A stretch of DNA of 64,000 bases from Acidiphilium sp. C61 (lineage in GTDB: Bacteria > Pseudomonadota > Alphaproteobacteria > Acetobacterales > Acetobacteraceae). Shown piece after piece: positions 18,642 to 28,160 of the stretch. The position numbers and the translations under genes were made by a program. Numbering within the stretch: position 1 is the stretch's first letter; the number at the start of each line of letters is the position of its first letter. The stretch lies in contig NZ_CACTIA010000005.1 of assembly GCF_902712915.1 (NCBI RefSeq), positions 682,001 through 746,000 on the forward strand. The letters are read 5' to 3'. The notes beneath the pieces were generated by a model that worked only from the letters and a program-made list of their open reading frames with translations, did no database searches and was not told where the DNA came from.

Positions 18642-20787
18642 CGTGAAAGGCCAGCGCTTTCGCGCCACGAACATTCAGCAGAGCCGCCCCGTCCGTCCAT
18701 CTGAAACAATCAGGCCCAATATTCTCAGGATCGTGAAATCCGGATTCGAACAATCCGGCAAGCATGCCGACCGGGGCCGAATCCAGCATTACGTGGTCAA
18801 TGGCTATCCCGAGTTTGCGCCAATCCTGCGAGACCGGGTCCAACTCAGCGGGGCGCGATGTTGAGGATATGATCGCGACCCTATGGGTTCCATGTGGCAA
18901 CCGATACACACTCATTGGAGCGGCACTGCTGTCTGGCACAAGAGCCTTGCCGCTTACACAGACTTGGAAATGGCCCGGTATCTGCCGAAAACCGCGCGCG
19001 ACAAGCCGGTATTGCAAAACAGTCCTGATGCGAGCGAGATGGGGCCCACCGTCGATTACGGGTGCGCAAACGTGTACCGGATCGCGAAAAGGAGGATTAA
19101 AGTTAGCAAACAACGTGATATAATTAATACCATCAGAAAATTGGTTCCGGTTTCCACAATCAAGGTAAGTCTCAACCGGCAGCATTTCAGCCAAAATTAC
19201 ATCATGATTTTCAAGCTCGATATGATGATACGTTACACTCGGCACGGATACCTGTCGTATCGAAAGTCCATTGATCAATTTTTTGATCTCGATCAGGTAT
19301 CCATCAATCCAGATCGCATGGTCCGGTGAGAGATAAAGATCCCGGCATGGTTGGCCAGAGCCGAAGGCATCCTTCTCGATCAGAACCGGCAGGACCAACT
19401 CTGGCGACCGGTGCCTGCGGCAATCCACCCGCCGCTGTCCATGCCAGATAATCTTGTGACGATCTCCGGTACGGGTAATGACGTGGTCCCCTTCGCACAA
19501 GGTTTCCACTAGCCGCAATCCGTCCGGGGTCAACAGCCGGGTGCCTTGCCTGAAACATGGAACAACGATCTCTACGGTTTTCGGATTGGTCCCACTGACA
19601 GCCTGGACGGCCAGTGAACCCGGCGCTGTTGAGAATGTAATCTGGTACGGCGTTTGCCCATCGTTGAGTGTCAGAACATTGCCTGTCACAGAACCGCTGA
19701 CCTGCTGGGTCTGTCCGTAACCCGTTATGTCAATTGTATCGCCGGCAGAGAACCCTCCAATAGTACCGGAAAACGGGTGCGCCTGGTTTAAAACGATATT
19801 TGAACCTGAACCTGTAAAATCTATTAACATTCCAGAGGTAACATTATTTGAAAAAGTAACATTTCCACCAGCCAGATCGATAATACCAGTACCAGATGCG
19901 ATAGTATTAAAATCTAAATTTGTTCCTGATGAAATAACTATCGTTCCATCATTTACAAATGGGGCCGAAATGGTCGAGCTGCCAGAAAACTGCCAATTTG
20001 CGCCTGCAGCAATCGAAACGGTGCTGAATTGTAGAAATTCCGCCAATGGATCGGAAAATGTTCCGGCAACGTTCCCACCAAACACGAGATCGGCAACCGA
20101 TCCGCCATAGACAAGGCCATCAAAGGTGGCGCCGGGCAAAATTGTCAATGTATCTGTCGGGGTTGCCGCAACACCTGAAGCAAAGGATATGGCAGCCCCC
20201 GAGCTTGCACTGACCATACCTCCTTGAATAATATCAACATAATTCTGGCCACTTGGCACCAGAATGCCTGTCGCTCCGTCAATTGTCCCCAGATTGGTCA
20301 ATTCAGCGACATTATTGAGTTCTACACCGACGCTACCCCCCTGTATCAGGGCTCCAACAAGATTTATCGCGCTTGCCGCTCCAATCTCCAGTCCAATGCC
20401 ACCGCTTCCGGCAGTAATCATGCCTGCATTCAGAAGCGAACTGCCCGTTACATCGCCACTCAATTTGACCGCAATCGAGCTTGAACTGACTATCGTGGCC
20501 AGTGCATTATTCTGAATGCCAAAAGCGCGACCCGTTGTGGATTGTATTGCGCCAAACGCTCCAGAAATCAGTCCTGAATTATCGATCTGGCCGCCTTCAT
20601 ACAGAACGATACCTTCGCCAGACGGCGCCACGAGACTCCCCGCGACATCAATGGTCCACACCGCCGGTGCGACAATCGCGTTTCCCGATGCCACGGCAAA
20701 ATTGCCCGTTACTGTAACCGGGTCAGCATACTGAGTTGATGAGAGCGAGATCTCTGTCGCCTGGCTCCCGGTAATCGTGTCAGACAT
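18553..20787 (-). CDS. Hint-domain (Hint_2) surface protein with beta-repeat passenger
   Basis: A 744-residue protein. Residues 1-400 are Gly/Ser/Thr/Ala-rich with no signal peptide and look like a beta-solenoid passenger (repeated G-T-I-D/G-A patterns). A Hint_2 domain begins at C411 (PCFRQGTRLLTPDG) and includes LSPDHAIWIDG with H490 and a closing VETYLDCGNR near 538-547. A C-terminal domain of the type seen in Acetobacteraceae Hint proteins (VCAPVIDGGPHLARIR) follows. Hint folds can self-cleave at the N-side of the cysteine; whether this one does is unknown. The passenger is clearly more AT-rich than neighbouring genes, suggesting transfer or relaxed codon use. The last roughly 30 residues are antisense to the lipoprotein gene. 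Confidence 0.85.
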   Translation of the reverse strand: MSDTITGSQATEISLSSTQYADPVTVTGNFAVASGNAIVAPAVWTIDVAGSLVAPSGEGIVLYEGGQIDNSGLISGAFGAIQSTTGRAFGIQNNALATIVSSSSIAVKLSGDVTGSSLLNAGMITAGSGGIGLEIGAASAINLVGALIQGGSVGVELNNVAELTNLGTIDGATGILVPSGQNYVDIIQGGMVSASSGAAISFASGVAATPTDTLTILPGATFDGLVYGGSVADLVFGGNVAGTFSDPLAEFLQFSTVSIAAGANWQFSGSSTISAPFVNDGTIVISSGTNLDFNTIASGTGIIDLAGGNVTFSNNVTSGMLIDFTGSGSNIVLNQAHPFSGTIGGFSAGDTIDITGYGQTQQVSGSVTGNVLTLNDGQTPYQITFSTAPGSLAVQAVSGTNPKTVEIVVPCFRQGTRLLTPDGLRLVETLCEGDHVITRTGDRHKIIWHGQRRVDCRRHRSPELVLPVLIEKDAFGSGQPCRDLYLSPDHAIWIDGYLIEIKKLINGLSIRQVSVPSVTYHHIELENHDVILAEMLPVETYLDCGNRNQFSDGINYITLFANFNPPFRDPVHVCAPVIDGGPHLARIRTVLQYRLVARGFRQIPGHFQVCVSGKALVPDSSAAPMSVYRLPHGTHRVAIISSTSRPAELDPVSQDWRKLGIAIDHVMLDSAPVGMLAGLFESGFHDPENIGPDCFRWTDGAALLNVRGAKALAFHVTAVAPLWDPSGVCCQSSPQRHAATLRSG

Positions 20788-20871
20788 CTTCGCCCCTCAA
20801 GAATCAGCCGAACAGCTATTTAATCCTGAGATTGTGTATATATTAAACTTTAAGTTGAGTCTATATAAAAT

Positions 20872-22776
20872 TTATGTTTCATTAATTTTTGCCCCCCTGA
20901 GGATGGTGCCAGGCAACTGGGCATCCGGGTTGAAATACCCATAAATCAGTCGAGCAGTTGCGCGATTGATCCCCGCCACTGCCTCGAGATCTTTCAAGCC
21001 TGCCTGGCGAACGCCTCTTGCGGACCCAAAATGATTAAGCAGGGCGCGTTTGCGGGCTGCGCCAATACCAGGAATACCGTCGAGTTCGCTTGTCGTTATT
21101 TTGCGGCTCCTTCCGGCTCTATGGGTCGTGATTGCATACCGATGCGCCTCGTCTCTCAACCTTTGCAGGAAATAGAGTACGGGATGGCGCGGCGGCAGTT
21201 GAAACGGGGCACGCTCCGGCAAATGAAACCACTCACGCCCGGCATCCCTGTCCGGTCCCTTGGCAATCGCTACAAGCGGAATATCGACGATACCGAGTTC
21301 ATCGAGCACAGCGCACGCCGACGAGAGTTGTCCCTGGCCACCATCGATGACGACCAGATCCGGCCAGGAGCCTTCTTCACGCAGCGGATCATCTGCCTGC
21401 GCGCGTGCGAAGCGACGCGTCAGAACTTCCCGCATCATGGCAAAGTCATCTCCGGGCGTGACGGGCCCCTTGATTGCGAAACGCCGGTAGGCTGACTTCA
21501 CGAACCCTTCAGGCCCGGCAACGACCATCACGCCATAGGCATTGGTGCCCATGATATGCGAGTTGTCGTAGATCTCGATGCGCTGCGGCGAAGCCTCAAG
21601 CCCGAACAACGAAGCCGTGGCGGACAGGAGCTTTTCCTGGCCAGCAGATTCGGCGAGCTTTCGTTCCAGGGCTTCGCGGGCATTGGTGGCGGCATGATCG
21701 ACAACCTGCCGCTTCTCCCCGCGTTGGGGGACAGCCATCTCGACCTTATGCCCTGCCTTGAGGCTGAGAGCGTCCCGCAGCAGTGCCGCCTGGGTAACGG
21801 CAGTGCTGAGCAGGATCAGAGGCGGCGGAACCTTGTCGTCATAGAACTGGGTGATAAACGCACCGATCACGTCACCAGCGACTGCCCCCTGAGCATGAGT
21901 GGGAAAGAAACTTCGATTCCCGTAGTTTCGTCCGCCACGGATGAAAAAGACCTGGACACAAGACTGGCCTGCAGCCTGATGGATTGCGATGACATCGGCA
22001 TCCCCAACCGTTTCGGGGTTGATCACATCGTCACCGCTTATATGTGCAAGACCGCGAATTCGATCCCGGATTGCAGCGGCCCTCTCATACTCCATGGACT
22101 CAGACGCTGCCTGCATTTCCGCAGCCAGATCACGCTGAACTGTACCGGCGCGGCCTGAGAGAAAATCGCTCGCCTGCCGCACCAGCGCACCATAGGCCTC
22201 GGCGTCTATGCGCCCGACGCATGGGGCGGAGCATCGTTTGATCTGATAAAGCAGGCAGGGTCGGGAGCGGTTGGCGAAAACGGAGTCTGCGCATGTGCGA
22301 AGCAGAAACACCCGCTGCAGCGCCTGGATTGTCTGGTTCACAGACCAGGCGGAGGCAAATGGTCCCCAATACCGCCCCTTTCGCGTCCGAGCACCTCTGT
22401 GCTTGACGAGTTGGGGAAACTCGCCCTCCTCGGTGATCATCAGCCACGGATAGGACTTGTCGTCTCGAAGCAGGATATTGAACTTCGGACGCAGCTTTTT
22501 GATGAGATTTGCTTCGAGAAGCAAAGCCTCGGCCTCCGTGTGCGTCGTGATGATCTCGACGCTCACAGTCTCCGAAACCATGCGCCGCAGCCGCTCCGGC
22601 AACCGGGCGACCTGCGTGTAGGTCGTCACACGTCTCTTCAGGCTGCGGGCCTTGCCCACGTAGAGGGCACTACCGTCGCAATCGAGCATCCGGTAGACGC
22701 CCGGCGCTGCCGGCAGCGACCCCAGAGCGGCCGCAATGATATCGACCCCTTTGGGGGGCGTTTGAGGATCGGGCAT
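20872..22776 (-). CDS. uvrC: UvrABC excinuclease subunit C
   Basis: A 634-residue UvrC. The GIY-YIG nuclease domain is at the N-terminus (APGVYRML and [13 protein letters not shown]), an RNase-H-like nuclease domain carries [11 protein letters not shown] and VIDGGQGQL, and the tail ends in helix-hairpin-helix motifs ([20 protein letters not shown]). It cuts both sides of a DNA lesion with UvrB. The Hint gene lies 84 bases downstream on the same strand. Confidence 0.96.
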   Translation of the reverse strand: MPDPQTPPKGVDIIAAALGSLPAAPGVYRMLDCDGSALYVGKARSLKRRVTTYTQVARLPERLRRMVSETVSVEIITTHTEAEALLLEANLIKKLRPKFNILLRDDKSYPWLMITEEGEFPQLVKHRGARTRKGRYWGPFASAWSVNQTIQALQRVFLLRTCADSVFANRSRPCLLYQIKRCSAPCVGRIDAEAYGALVRQASDFLSGRAGTVQRDLAAEMQAASESMEYERAAAIRDRIRGLAHISGDDVINPETVGDADVIAIHQAAGQSCVQVFFIRGGRNYGNRSFFPTHAQGAVAGDVIGAFITQFYDDKVPPPLILLSTAVTQAALLRDALSLKAGHKVEMAVPQRGEKRQVVDHAATNAREALERKLAESAGQEKLLSATASLFGLEASPQRIEIYDNSHIMGTNAYGVMVVAGPEGFVKSAYRRFAIKGPVTPGDDFAMMREVLTRRFARAQADDPLREEGSWPDLVVIDGGQGQLSSACAVLDELGIVDIPLVAIAKGPDRDAGREWFHLPERAPFQLPPRHPVLYFLQRLRDEAHRYAITTHRAGRSRKITTSELDGIPGIGAARKRALLNHFGSARGVRQAGLKDLEAVAGINRATARLIYGYFNPDAQLPGTILRGAKINET

Positions 22777-23157
22777 TATGGTGGCCTGTCAGTGCGGCTA
22801 GACTGTGGATAACTCTGTGAACGAATTCGAAGCCTCTTGGCTTCAAGCGATAGTCAAGTCGGCCGGGGAATTTTATGGCAACCCGGGATCGGACAGATAA
22901 GCGACTGATATTGCAGACTAATCTTTCAAATCAAAACAACATGGCGAACTCCTGTAAACAATTGAACAAAACCGATTTGCCACGTCTATACGCGTGGACA
23001 ACTTGCGATACAGCCGTTCAAAGATTTTGCCGGGATGGGATGATACAATGCCAAAAGGGATCACCAGCTATCGGAAAGTATCGCATCCAAACCGCGGTAA
23101 AGTCCCGATTGTCGATAGTGATATCATGACAGCCCGTTGCGCATCGAGGAGCCTCTT
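22777..23157. other. Non-coding divergent region between uvrC and the aminopeptidase gene
   Basis: A 381-base AT-richer gap that must carry both promoters. It holds a perfect DnaA-box 9-mer on the minus strand at 22804-22812, close to the uvrC start, and a small hairpin (GAAGCC with GGCTTC) at 22829-22844. A GAGGAG site precedes the aminopeptidase ATG. The 84-codon frame at 22875-23129 has no ribosome binding site or recognisable content and is not called. Confidence 0.5.
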
Positions 23158-24549
23158 ATGCCCGCCCAGCCCAATTCGACAGATATCAACTCGCGTTCAA
23201 GCCTTCCGGTCCATGCGCTGAGACCTGGGGAAATCGAACATTTCCTCACCGACCTGAATGAAACGGAAGCTGCCTATCTGCGTGCGCATGATTTCTCGGG
23301 CAAGGCCGCATCCGTCGTGTTGCTGCCAAGCCCGGAGGGGATATCGCGAGCCGTCTTGGGGCTTGGTGACCATCCGGGTCCGGCAACATTTGGCGACCTG
23401 CACAAGAAACTGCCGAACGGTATCGACTGGACCCTATTGCCTGGGAGTTATGATCCCGGCGAGGCATATCTCGGCATCACGCTAGGCGCATACCGATTCG
23501 ACCGCTTCCGCAAGCCAGACGCGAAGCTACCACACATTAGCGTACAGAACGCGCCAGACCGGGCCAAGCGTCTTGCCGAGGCGGTTTGTTTCGCCCGGGA
23601 TCTCGTCAACATGCCAGCCAATCATCTGGGGCCTGCGGAACTCGCCGACGCGGGGGAAGCGCTGGCGAGGCGCCATGGCGCGCGATCCAGGCGGATTCGC
23701 GGCGCTGAACTTGCAAGCGGCTACCCCGCACTCCACGCTGTGGGGGCAGGGTCGGACCGCAAGCCGGAAATCCTCCAATTCAGTTGGGGGGAGAACCCTT
23801 CGCATCCCTTGATCTCACTTTGCGGCAAGGGCGTGTGTTTCGATTCGGGCGGCTACGATCTCAAGCCCAGCGCGGCGATGTTGCGCATGAAAAAGGACAT
23901 GGGTGGCGCAGCAATAACCCTGGGCGTCGCGCAGGCCATCATGGCGCTCGACCTCCCGGTGAGGCTCGAAGTACGGATCGGATGCGTTGAAAATAGTGTT
24001 TCAGGACACGCCATGCGTCCGTTGGACGTACTGGCCACACGGGCAGGCCTAACTGTGGAGGTTGGAAACACCGATGCAGAGGGCAGGCTGGTCCTGGCGG
24101 ATATGCTAACCGATGCGGCGGATGCAAAACCGGACTGGCTGATCGATTTTGCAACGCTGACAGGAGCCGCGCGTGTCGCACTCGGGCCTGAATTGCCCGC
24201 ACTTTTCGCGAATGACGACAGGCTCGCGGATGCATTGATTGCCTCCGGTACTGCTGCACATGACCCTTTGTGGCAGTTGCCCCTTTGGCATGGCTACGAG
24301 TCGTGGCTGCACAGCAAAATCGCCGACATGAATACGGTTGCACCGAAACCCTTCTCCGGAGCAATCGTGGCGGCTCTCTTCCTCAAACGCTTTGTCCCCG
24401 CAGGCATAGCCTGGGCTCATATCGATACCTATGCGTGGAACGATTCAACTACACCGGGAAAACCGGAAGGAGGAGAAGCCCAGTCGCTAATGGCGACGGT
24501 TGGCGCTATTGAATATTTGGCCAGTATATCGGTTAGCGAACGATCCTAA
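23158..24549 (+). CDS. Leucyl aminopeptidase family protein (M17)
   Basis: A 463-residue M17 peptidase. The metal and active-site motif NTDAEGRLVLAD starts at residue 304, and GKGVCFDSGGYDLKPSAAM contains the conserved lysine and metal ligands. These enzymes are cytoplasmic hexamers with two metal ions that release N-terminal amino acids. The start is the ATG at 23158, 7 bases after GAGGAG; a TTG eight codons upstream is less likely. It stands alone, with a long AT-rich gap after it. Confidence 0.92.
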   Translation: MPAQPNSTDINSRSSLPVHALRPGEIEHFLTDLNETEAAYLRAHDFSGKAASVVLLPSPEGISRAVLGLGDHPGPATFGDLHKKLPNGIDWTLLPGSYDPGEAYLGITLGAYRFDRFRKPDAKLPHISVQNAPDRAKRLAEAVCFARDLVNMPANHLGPAELADAGEALARRHGARSRRIRGAELASGYPALHAVGAGSDRKPEILQFSWGENPSHPLISLCGKGVCFDSGGYDLKPSAAMLRMKKDMGGAAITLGVAQAIMALDLPVRLEVRIGCVENSVSGHAMRPLDVLATRAGLTVEVGNTDAEGRLVLADMLTDAADAKPDWLIDFATLTGAARVALGPELPALFANDDRLADALIASGTAAHDPLWQLPLWHGYESWLHSKIADMNTVAPKPFSGAIVAALFLKRFVPAGIAWAHIDTYAWNDSTTPGKPEGGEAQSLMATVGAIEYLASISVSERS

Positions 24550-24685
24550 TAATTTGTAGGTAATTAAATAATATACAGCAACGGAATTGCAATGTTTTCA
24601 TGTTTCAATATCTTGAGAATTAACTTCGACGTTCACACTTGACCTTCGATCAACCTGCTGGAAAGTTGGCGAACATCGATGTGAT

Positions 24686-24700
24686 CTTTCGTAACGAAAG
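24686..24700. promoter_or_regulatory. Palindrome upstream of the marR-type gene, possible operator
   Basis: A perfect inverted repeat CTTTCG-TAA-CGAAAG centred about 80 bases before the regulator's start, in a 223-base AT-rich gap that otherwise shows no gene. MarR proteins often repress their own promoters through such palindromes, so autoregulation is plausible but untested. Confidence 0.4.
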
Positions 24701-24772
24701 TTCAAGCTAGACGATGCAACGCCAGTGTCTTCTGGTGATCAGAATGCCGGGTAGCCGGAAGGAGATTGTGTC

Positions 24773-25162
24773 ATGCGACAGCGTATGGATGCAGAAGGAC
24801 TGGTGGAGATTTTCCGTGACACGATCGTCGCTCTCGTCAGGCGCGAAGGCGTCGATCTATCGGCCCGTCAGCTCGGTGTTTTTCTCACCTGCTATCTCGA
24901 TGAAGACGCTCACACCGTGCGTGGCCTCGCGAACCAACTGAATGTTTCAAAGCCGGCAATCACGCGCGCCCTCGACCGGCTGTCCGATCTTGACCTTGCC
25001 CGCAGGAAGGTTGATCCAGCCGACCGTCGTAGCGTACTGGTTCAGCGTACAACCAAGGGCTCAGCGTTTTTGCGGGATATCCGTTCGGTGATGAGTGAAT
25101 TGGCGATGGACGAACCACGACATTCAGAGCAAACCAACCGCTGTTCGGCGGCACCCAACTGA
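24773..25162 (+). CDS. MarR family transcriptional regulator
   Basis: A 129-residue winged-helix protein. The DNA-binding part covers about residues 40-95: VRGLANQLNVSKPAITRALD is the recognition helix region and KVDPADRRSVLVQRT is the wing with the family DRR motif. The C-terminal dimerisation helix is shorter than in typical 140-150 residue members. AAGGAG lies about 8 bases before the ATG. It is followed by lolA 18 bases later, so the two may be co-transcribed. The ligand is unknown. Confidence 0.85.
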   Translation: MRQRMDAEGLVEIFRDTIVALVRREGVDLSARQLGVFLTCYLDEDAHTVRGLANQLNVSKPAITRALDRLSDLDLARRKVDPADRRSVLVQRTTKGSAFLRDIRSVMSELAMDEPRHSEQTNRCSAAPN

Positions 25163-25180
25163 GTGGAAGAGTGGAATTAG

Positions 25181-25801
25181 ATGATCCATCGGCGCGGGCT
25201 ATTAGGCTTTGCTGTTGCCTTCCTCACCGCGTCAGGCATCCAAGCGCACGCAGCAACGGCACTGCCGGACCATACGCAAAAAACCCTTACGGCAGTTCTG
25301 ACTTATCTGAATGGCCTGAAAACCGTAACCGCGCACTTCATGCAGGTTGGCCCTGACGGATCAGTTCGCACGGGCACTGCGATTGTCCAGCGTCCCGGCA
25401 AAATGCGGTTCCAATACGACAAGCCGAATCCACAACTCCTGGTTGCCGGCTTTGGCTTGCTTGTCTATCACGATCCCGAACTGAACCAGACAAGCAATAT
25501 CCCGCTGGCCTCCACGCCGCTCGGCATTCTGCTGTCAAAACACATCCGTTTCGACGGTGACGTGAAATTGCTGCGGGTGACCACCCCGCCCGGTGAGATC
25601 CAGGTCACCTTGGCAAGGGTCGGGAAGGAATCTCAGGGGCATATCACCCTCGTATTCTCCACCAATCCGATCGAATTGCGGCAATGGCGGATCACCGACG
25701 CCCAGGATCGCGTTACTCAAGTCAGCTTATATGACCTTAAAAAAGCCCCCCCCTTCCCCGACAAGACATTCGAGTTCATCCCGGGCTTCAATTCGAACTG
25801 A
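25181..25801 (+). CDS. lolA: Outer-membrane lipoprotein carrier protein LolA
   Basis: A 206-residue periplasmic protein with a signal peptide ending near AHAATA and the LolA beta-barrel pattern (LNGLKTVTAHFMQ, GKMRFQYDKPNPQLLVA, TPLGILL). LolA ferries lipoproteins from LolCDE to the outer membrane. It lies 18 bases downstream of the marR-type gene rather than next to ftsK as in many alphaproteobacteria, so a link between the regulator and envelope stress is possible but only inferred. Confidence 0.9.
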   Translation: MIHRRGLLGFAVAFLTASGIQAHAATALPDHTQKTLTAVLTYLNGLKTVTAHFMQVGPDGSVRTGTAIVQRPGKMRFQYDKPNPQLLVAGFGLLVYHDPELNQTSNIPLASTPLGILLSKHIRFDGDVKLLRVTTPPGEIQVTLARVGKESQGHITLVFSTNPIELRQWRITDAQDRVTQVSLYDLKKAPPFPDKTFEFIPGFNSN

Positions 25802-25892
25802 CCTCCCGTGATACGGCCGCCATTGTGGGTGCAACTCTGGCAGTCCGGAGAGCGATGCTGACAGGGGACGCCGGATTTGCGACAACCCGGTC

Positions 25893-26648
25893 ATGATCTC
25901 CCGCTCATCAAAACTGATCGGCATTTCGTGCTGCCGCAAGCTCTTTGGCATTTACGGCATGGTCAATCACGCTGCGTCGGATACCTATGTCCGCGCCGTC
26001 GATCTCGTGGTTGGGGGAATGCCTCTGCTCATTCCAGCAAACGGCGATCGGGCGCATATCGATACGCTTCTGGACCGGCTCGATGGACTGATCCTGACCG
26101 GCAGCCGCAGCAACGTCGCTGCCGTATTCTATGGCGGACCGCCGCAACCGCCTGAAGATGCGCCCGAGGACCCCGAGCGGGACCTCGTGACGCTGCCCCT
26201 CGTGCGCGGTGCCATCGAACGGGGCTTGCCGGTCCTGGCAATCTGTCGTGGCCTTCAGGAGCTTAACGTTGCTCTCGGCGGCACTCTGCACCAGCGCCTG
26301 CAGGACCTGCCGGGAAGAATCGACCACTCGACACCCATGCAGCCACACGGGCCGGTCAGGACCGGGAAAGCTCATCATGTCATCTTGCGCTCCGGTGGCC
26401 AGCTCGCGCGGATCGTCAAAAGCGAAGCTCTTTCTGTCAATTCCCTCCACAATCAGGGGATAGACCGGCTGGCTCCGGGCCTGCTGGTAGAGGCTCGCGC
26501 AACCGATGGCACCATCGAAGCGGTCACCGGCACGGGAGCGGGCTATCTCGTCGGTGTGCAATGGCACCCCGAATATGATTTCGAGCATGATGCAGCGTCG
26601 CGCCGCATATTTGAAAGCTTCGGTGCGGCAGTGGATAAAGCAGGCTGA
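25893..26648 (+). CDS. Gamma-glutamyl-gamma-aminobutyrate hydrolase-like (peptidase C26)
   Basis: A 251-residue class I glutamine amidotransferase-fold hydrolase. The nucleophile is C118 in LAICRGLQELNVALGG, and H225/E227 lie in VQWHPEYDF. This matches the PuuD/C26 group that hydrolyses gamma-glutamyl amides. No polyamine catabolism genes are adjacent, so the true substrate is open. Confidence 0.87.
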   Translation: MISRSSKLIGISCCRKLFGIYGMVNHAASDTYVRAVDLVVGGMPLLIPANGDRAHIDTLLDRLDGLILTGSRSNVAAVFYGGPPQPPEDAPEDPERDLVTLPLVRGAIERGLPVLAICRGLQELNVALGGTLHQRLQDLPGRIDHSTPMQPHGPVRTGKAHHVILRSGGQLARIVKSEALSVNSLHNQGIDRLAPGLLVEARATDGTIEAVTGTGAGYLVGVQWHPEYDFEHDAASRRIFESFGAAVDKAG

Positions 26649-26676
26649 TCGCTCGCAGGAAAAGTAGGAAACGGAC

Positions 26677-27360
26677 ATGCTCGACTTCGTGATCGCCCCC
26701 CCAGCCACACCGGCCGTGCCAGTCGCTGGCGGAGGATATTTTCCAATCCGGCGGATTTTCTGCGTCGGGCGAAACTATGCCGCCCACACCCGCGAGATGG
26801 GCGGAGATCCAAACCGCGAGCCGCCGTTCTTCTTCACAAAGCCCGCCGATGCGATCGTCGTGGGCGATTCCGTTCCCTTCCCCTCCGCCACGGACAACCT
26901 TCATCACGAGATGGAACTGGTTGTCGCTCTCGGCTCGGGCGGCAGGGATATTCCGCCCGGCGCCGCCCTTGATCACGTCTACGGATATGCCGCGGGCGTG
27001 GATCTCACCCGCCGGGATCTTCAGGACGAAGCAAAATCGCTTCGCCGTCCATGGGACATGAGCAAAGGGTTCGACCATTCCGCCCCGGTCGGCCCAATTG
27101 CCCCCTCATCGCGCGTTGGTCATCCTGCTTCGGGCCGCATCTCCCTCACCGTCAACGGCGAACAGCGTCAGAACGGCGACCTGTCTGACATGATATGGCC
27201 CGTTGCCGATATCATCGCTTGTCTCTCCAGCCTCGTGGAACTGATGCCCGGCGACCTGATCTTCACCGGAACGCCGGATGGCGTCGGTCAACTGCGCCGC
27301 GGCGATCGCATCGCCGGGGTCATAGACGGTATCGGCCAGCTCGAATTCACGCTCGCATGA
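26677..27360 (+). CDS. Fumarylacetoacetate hydrolase family protein
   Basis: A 227-residue single-domain FAH-fold enzyme. The metal ligands appear as E-x-E in HHEMELVV with a later aspartate in GVDLTRRDLQ, and the fold block IFTGTPDGVG is near the end. Relatives include fumarylpyruvate hydrolases and oxaloacetate decarboxylases; the substrate is not determinable. Its stop overlaps xth by 4 bases. Confidence 0.88.
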   Translation: MLDFVIAPPATPAVPVAGGGYFPIRRIFCVGRNYAAHTREMGGDPNREPPFFFTKPADAIVVGDSVPFPSATDNLHHEMELVVALGSGGRDIPPGAALDHVYGYAAGVDLTRRDLQDEAKSLRRPWDMSKGFDHSAPVGPIAPSSRVGHPASGRISLTVNGEQRQNGDLSDMIWPVADIIACLSSLVELMPGDLIFTGTPDGVGQLRRGDRIAGVIDGIGQLEFTLA

Positions 27361-28160
27361 CACAACTGACCATTGCGACCTGGAACATCAATTCTGTCAG
27401 GCTCCGCCGCGATCTGCTGCACCGCCTGAACGAACTGGCGATGCCCGACATCATCTGCCTGCAGGAAACGAAAGTACCTGACGAACTCTTCCCCGACGAT
27501 TTGGGCGCCGCGCTTGGCCTGCCTCACGTGCTCAAGCGCGGCATGAAAGGTTATAACGGTGTCGCCATTCTCTCTCGGCTCCCGCTTGAGACGCTCGAAG
27601 AGACGCCCGACTGGTGCATGAAATCCGATTGCCGGCACCTCGCCGCCCGGGTCGAAACCGGGTCGGAACCGCTTGTGGTGCACAATTTCTATGTTCCGGC
27701 CGGTGGCGACATTCCTGACCGCGAGGAGAACCCGAAATACGGCCACAAGCTGGATTTCATCGCCGAAACCCGTGCCCATTTCGCGGCCAACCGCCCACAC
27801 CGCGCAATCCTGGTCGGGGATCTGAACATCGCGCCGCTGGAAAACGATGTCTGGAGCCACAAGCAATTGCTGGGCGTCGTCAGTCATACCGCTGCGGAAA
27901 CCGAAGGGTTGAACGCGTGGCGGCGCGAAGGCTTCATCGACGCCATCCGGCATTTTGTGCCCGATGATCAGAAGCTTTTTACCTGGTGGTCGTACCGGAA
28001 CCGGGATTGGCGAGCGTCAAACCGTGGCCGGCGCCTGGATCACATCTGGGTTTCGGCGGACCTGTCAGGCAAGCTGACCCGGTACGCCATTCTTCAGGAT
28101 GCCCGAGACTGGGAACGCGGTTCCGATCACGTCCCTGTGGCGCTGACGCTCGATCTGTAA
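27357..28160 (+). CDS. xth: Exodeoxyribonuclease III
   Basis: A 267-residue AP endonuclease/3'-exonuclease. The family motifs appear in order: WNINSVR, LQETK, GDLNIAP, RLDHIWVS and SDHVPVAL, carrying the Asn, Glu, Asp and His catalytic and metal residues. It begins inside the stop of the FAH-family gene; the longer upstream frame is not supported. Its last 34 bases overlap the convergent phosphorylase gene. Confidence 0.95.
   Translation: MTQLTIATWNINSVRLRRDLLHRLNELAMPDIICLQETKVPDELFPDDLGAALGLPHVLKRGMKGYNGVAILSRLPLETLEETPDWCMKSDCRHLAARVETGSEPLVVHNFYVPAGGDIPDREENPKYGHKLDFIAETRAHFAANRPHRAILVGDLNIAPLENDVWSHKQLLGVVSHTAAETEGLNAWRREGFIDAIRHFVPDDQKLFTWWSYRNRDWRASNRGRRLDHIWVSADLSGKLTRYAILQDARDWERGSDHVPVALTLDL

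Noticed and set aside
22804..22812. Perfect DnaA box upstream of uvrC, possible origin of replication
   Set aside because: Only one consensus 9-mer is present, about what chance allows in 64 kb on two strands. No cluster, dnaA, parAB or hemE gene is nearby. Left as a note in the intergenic entry.
22875..23129. 84-codon open frame in the uvrC-aminopeptidase gap
   Set aside because: No ribosome binding site, no recognisable domain and biased composition; it sits in the likely promoter region.
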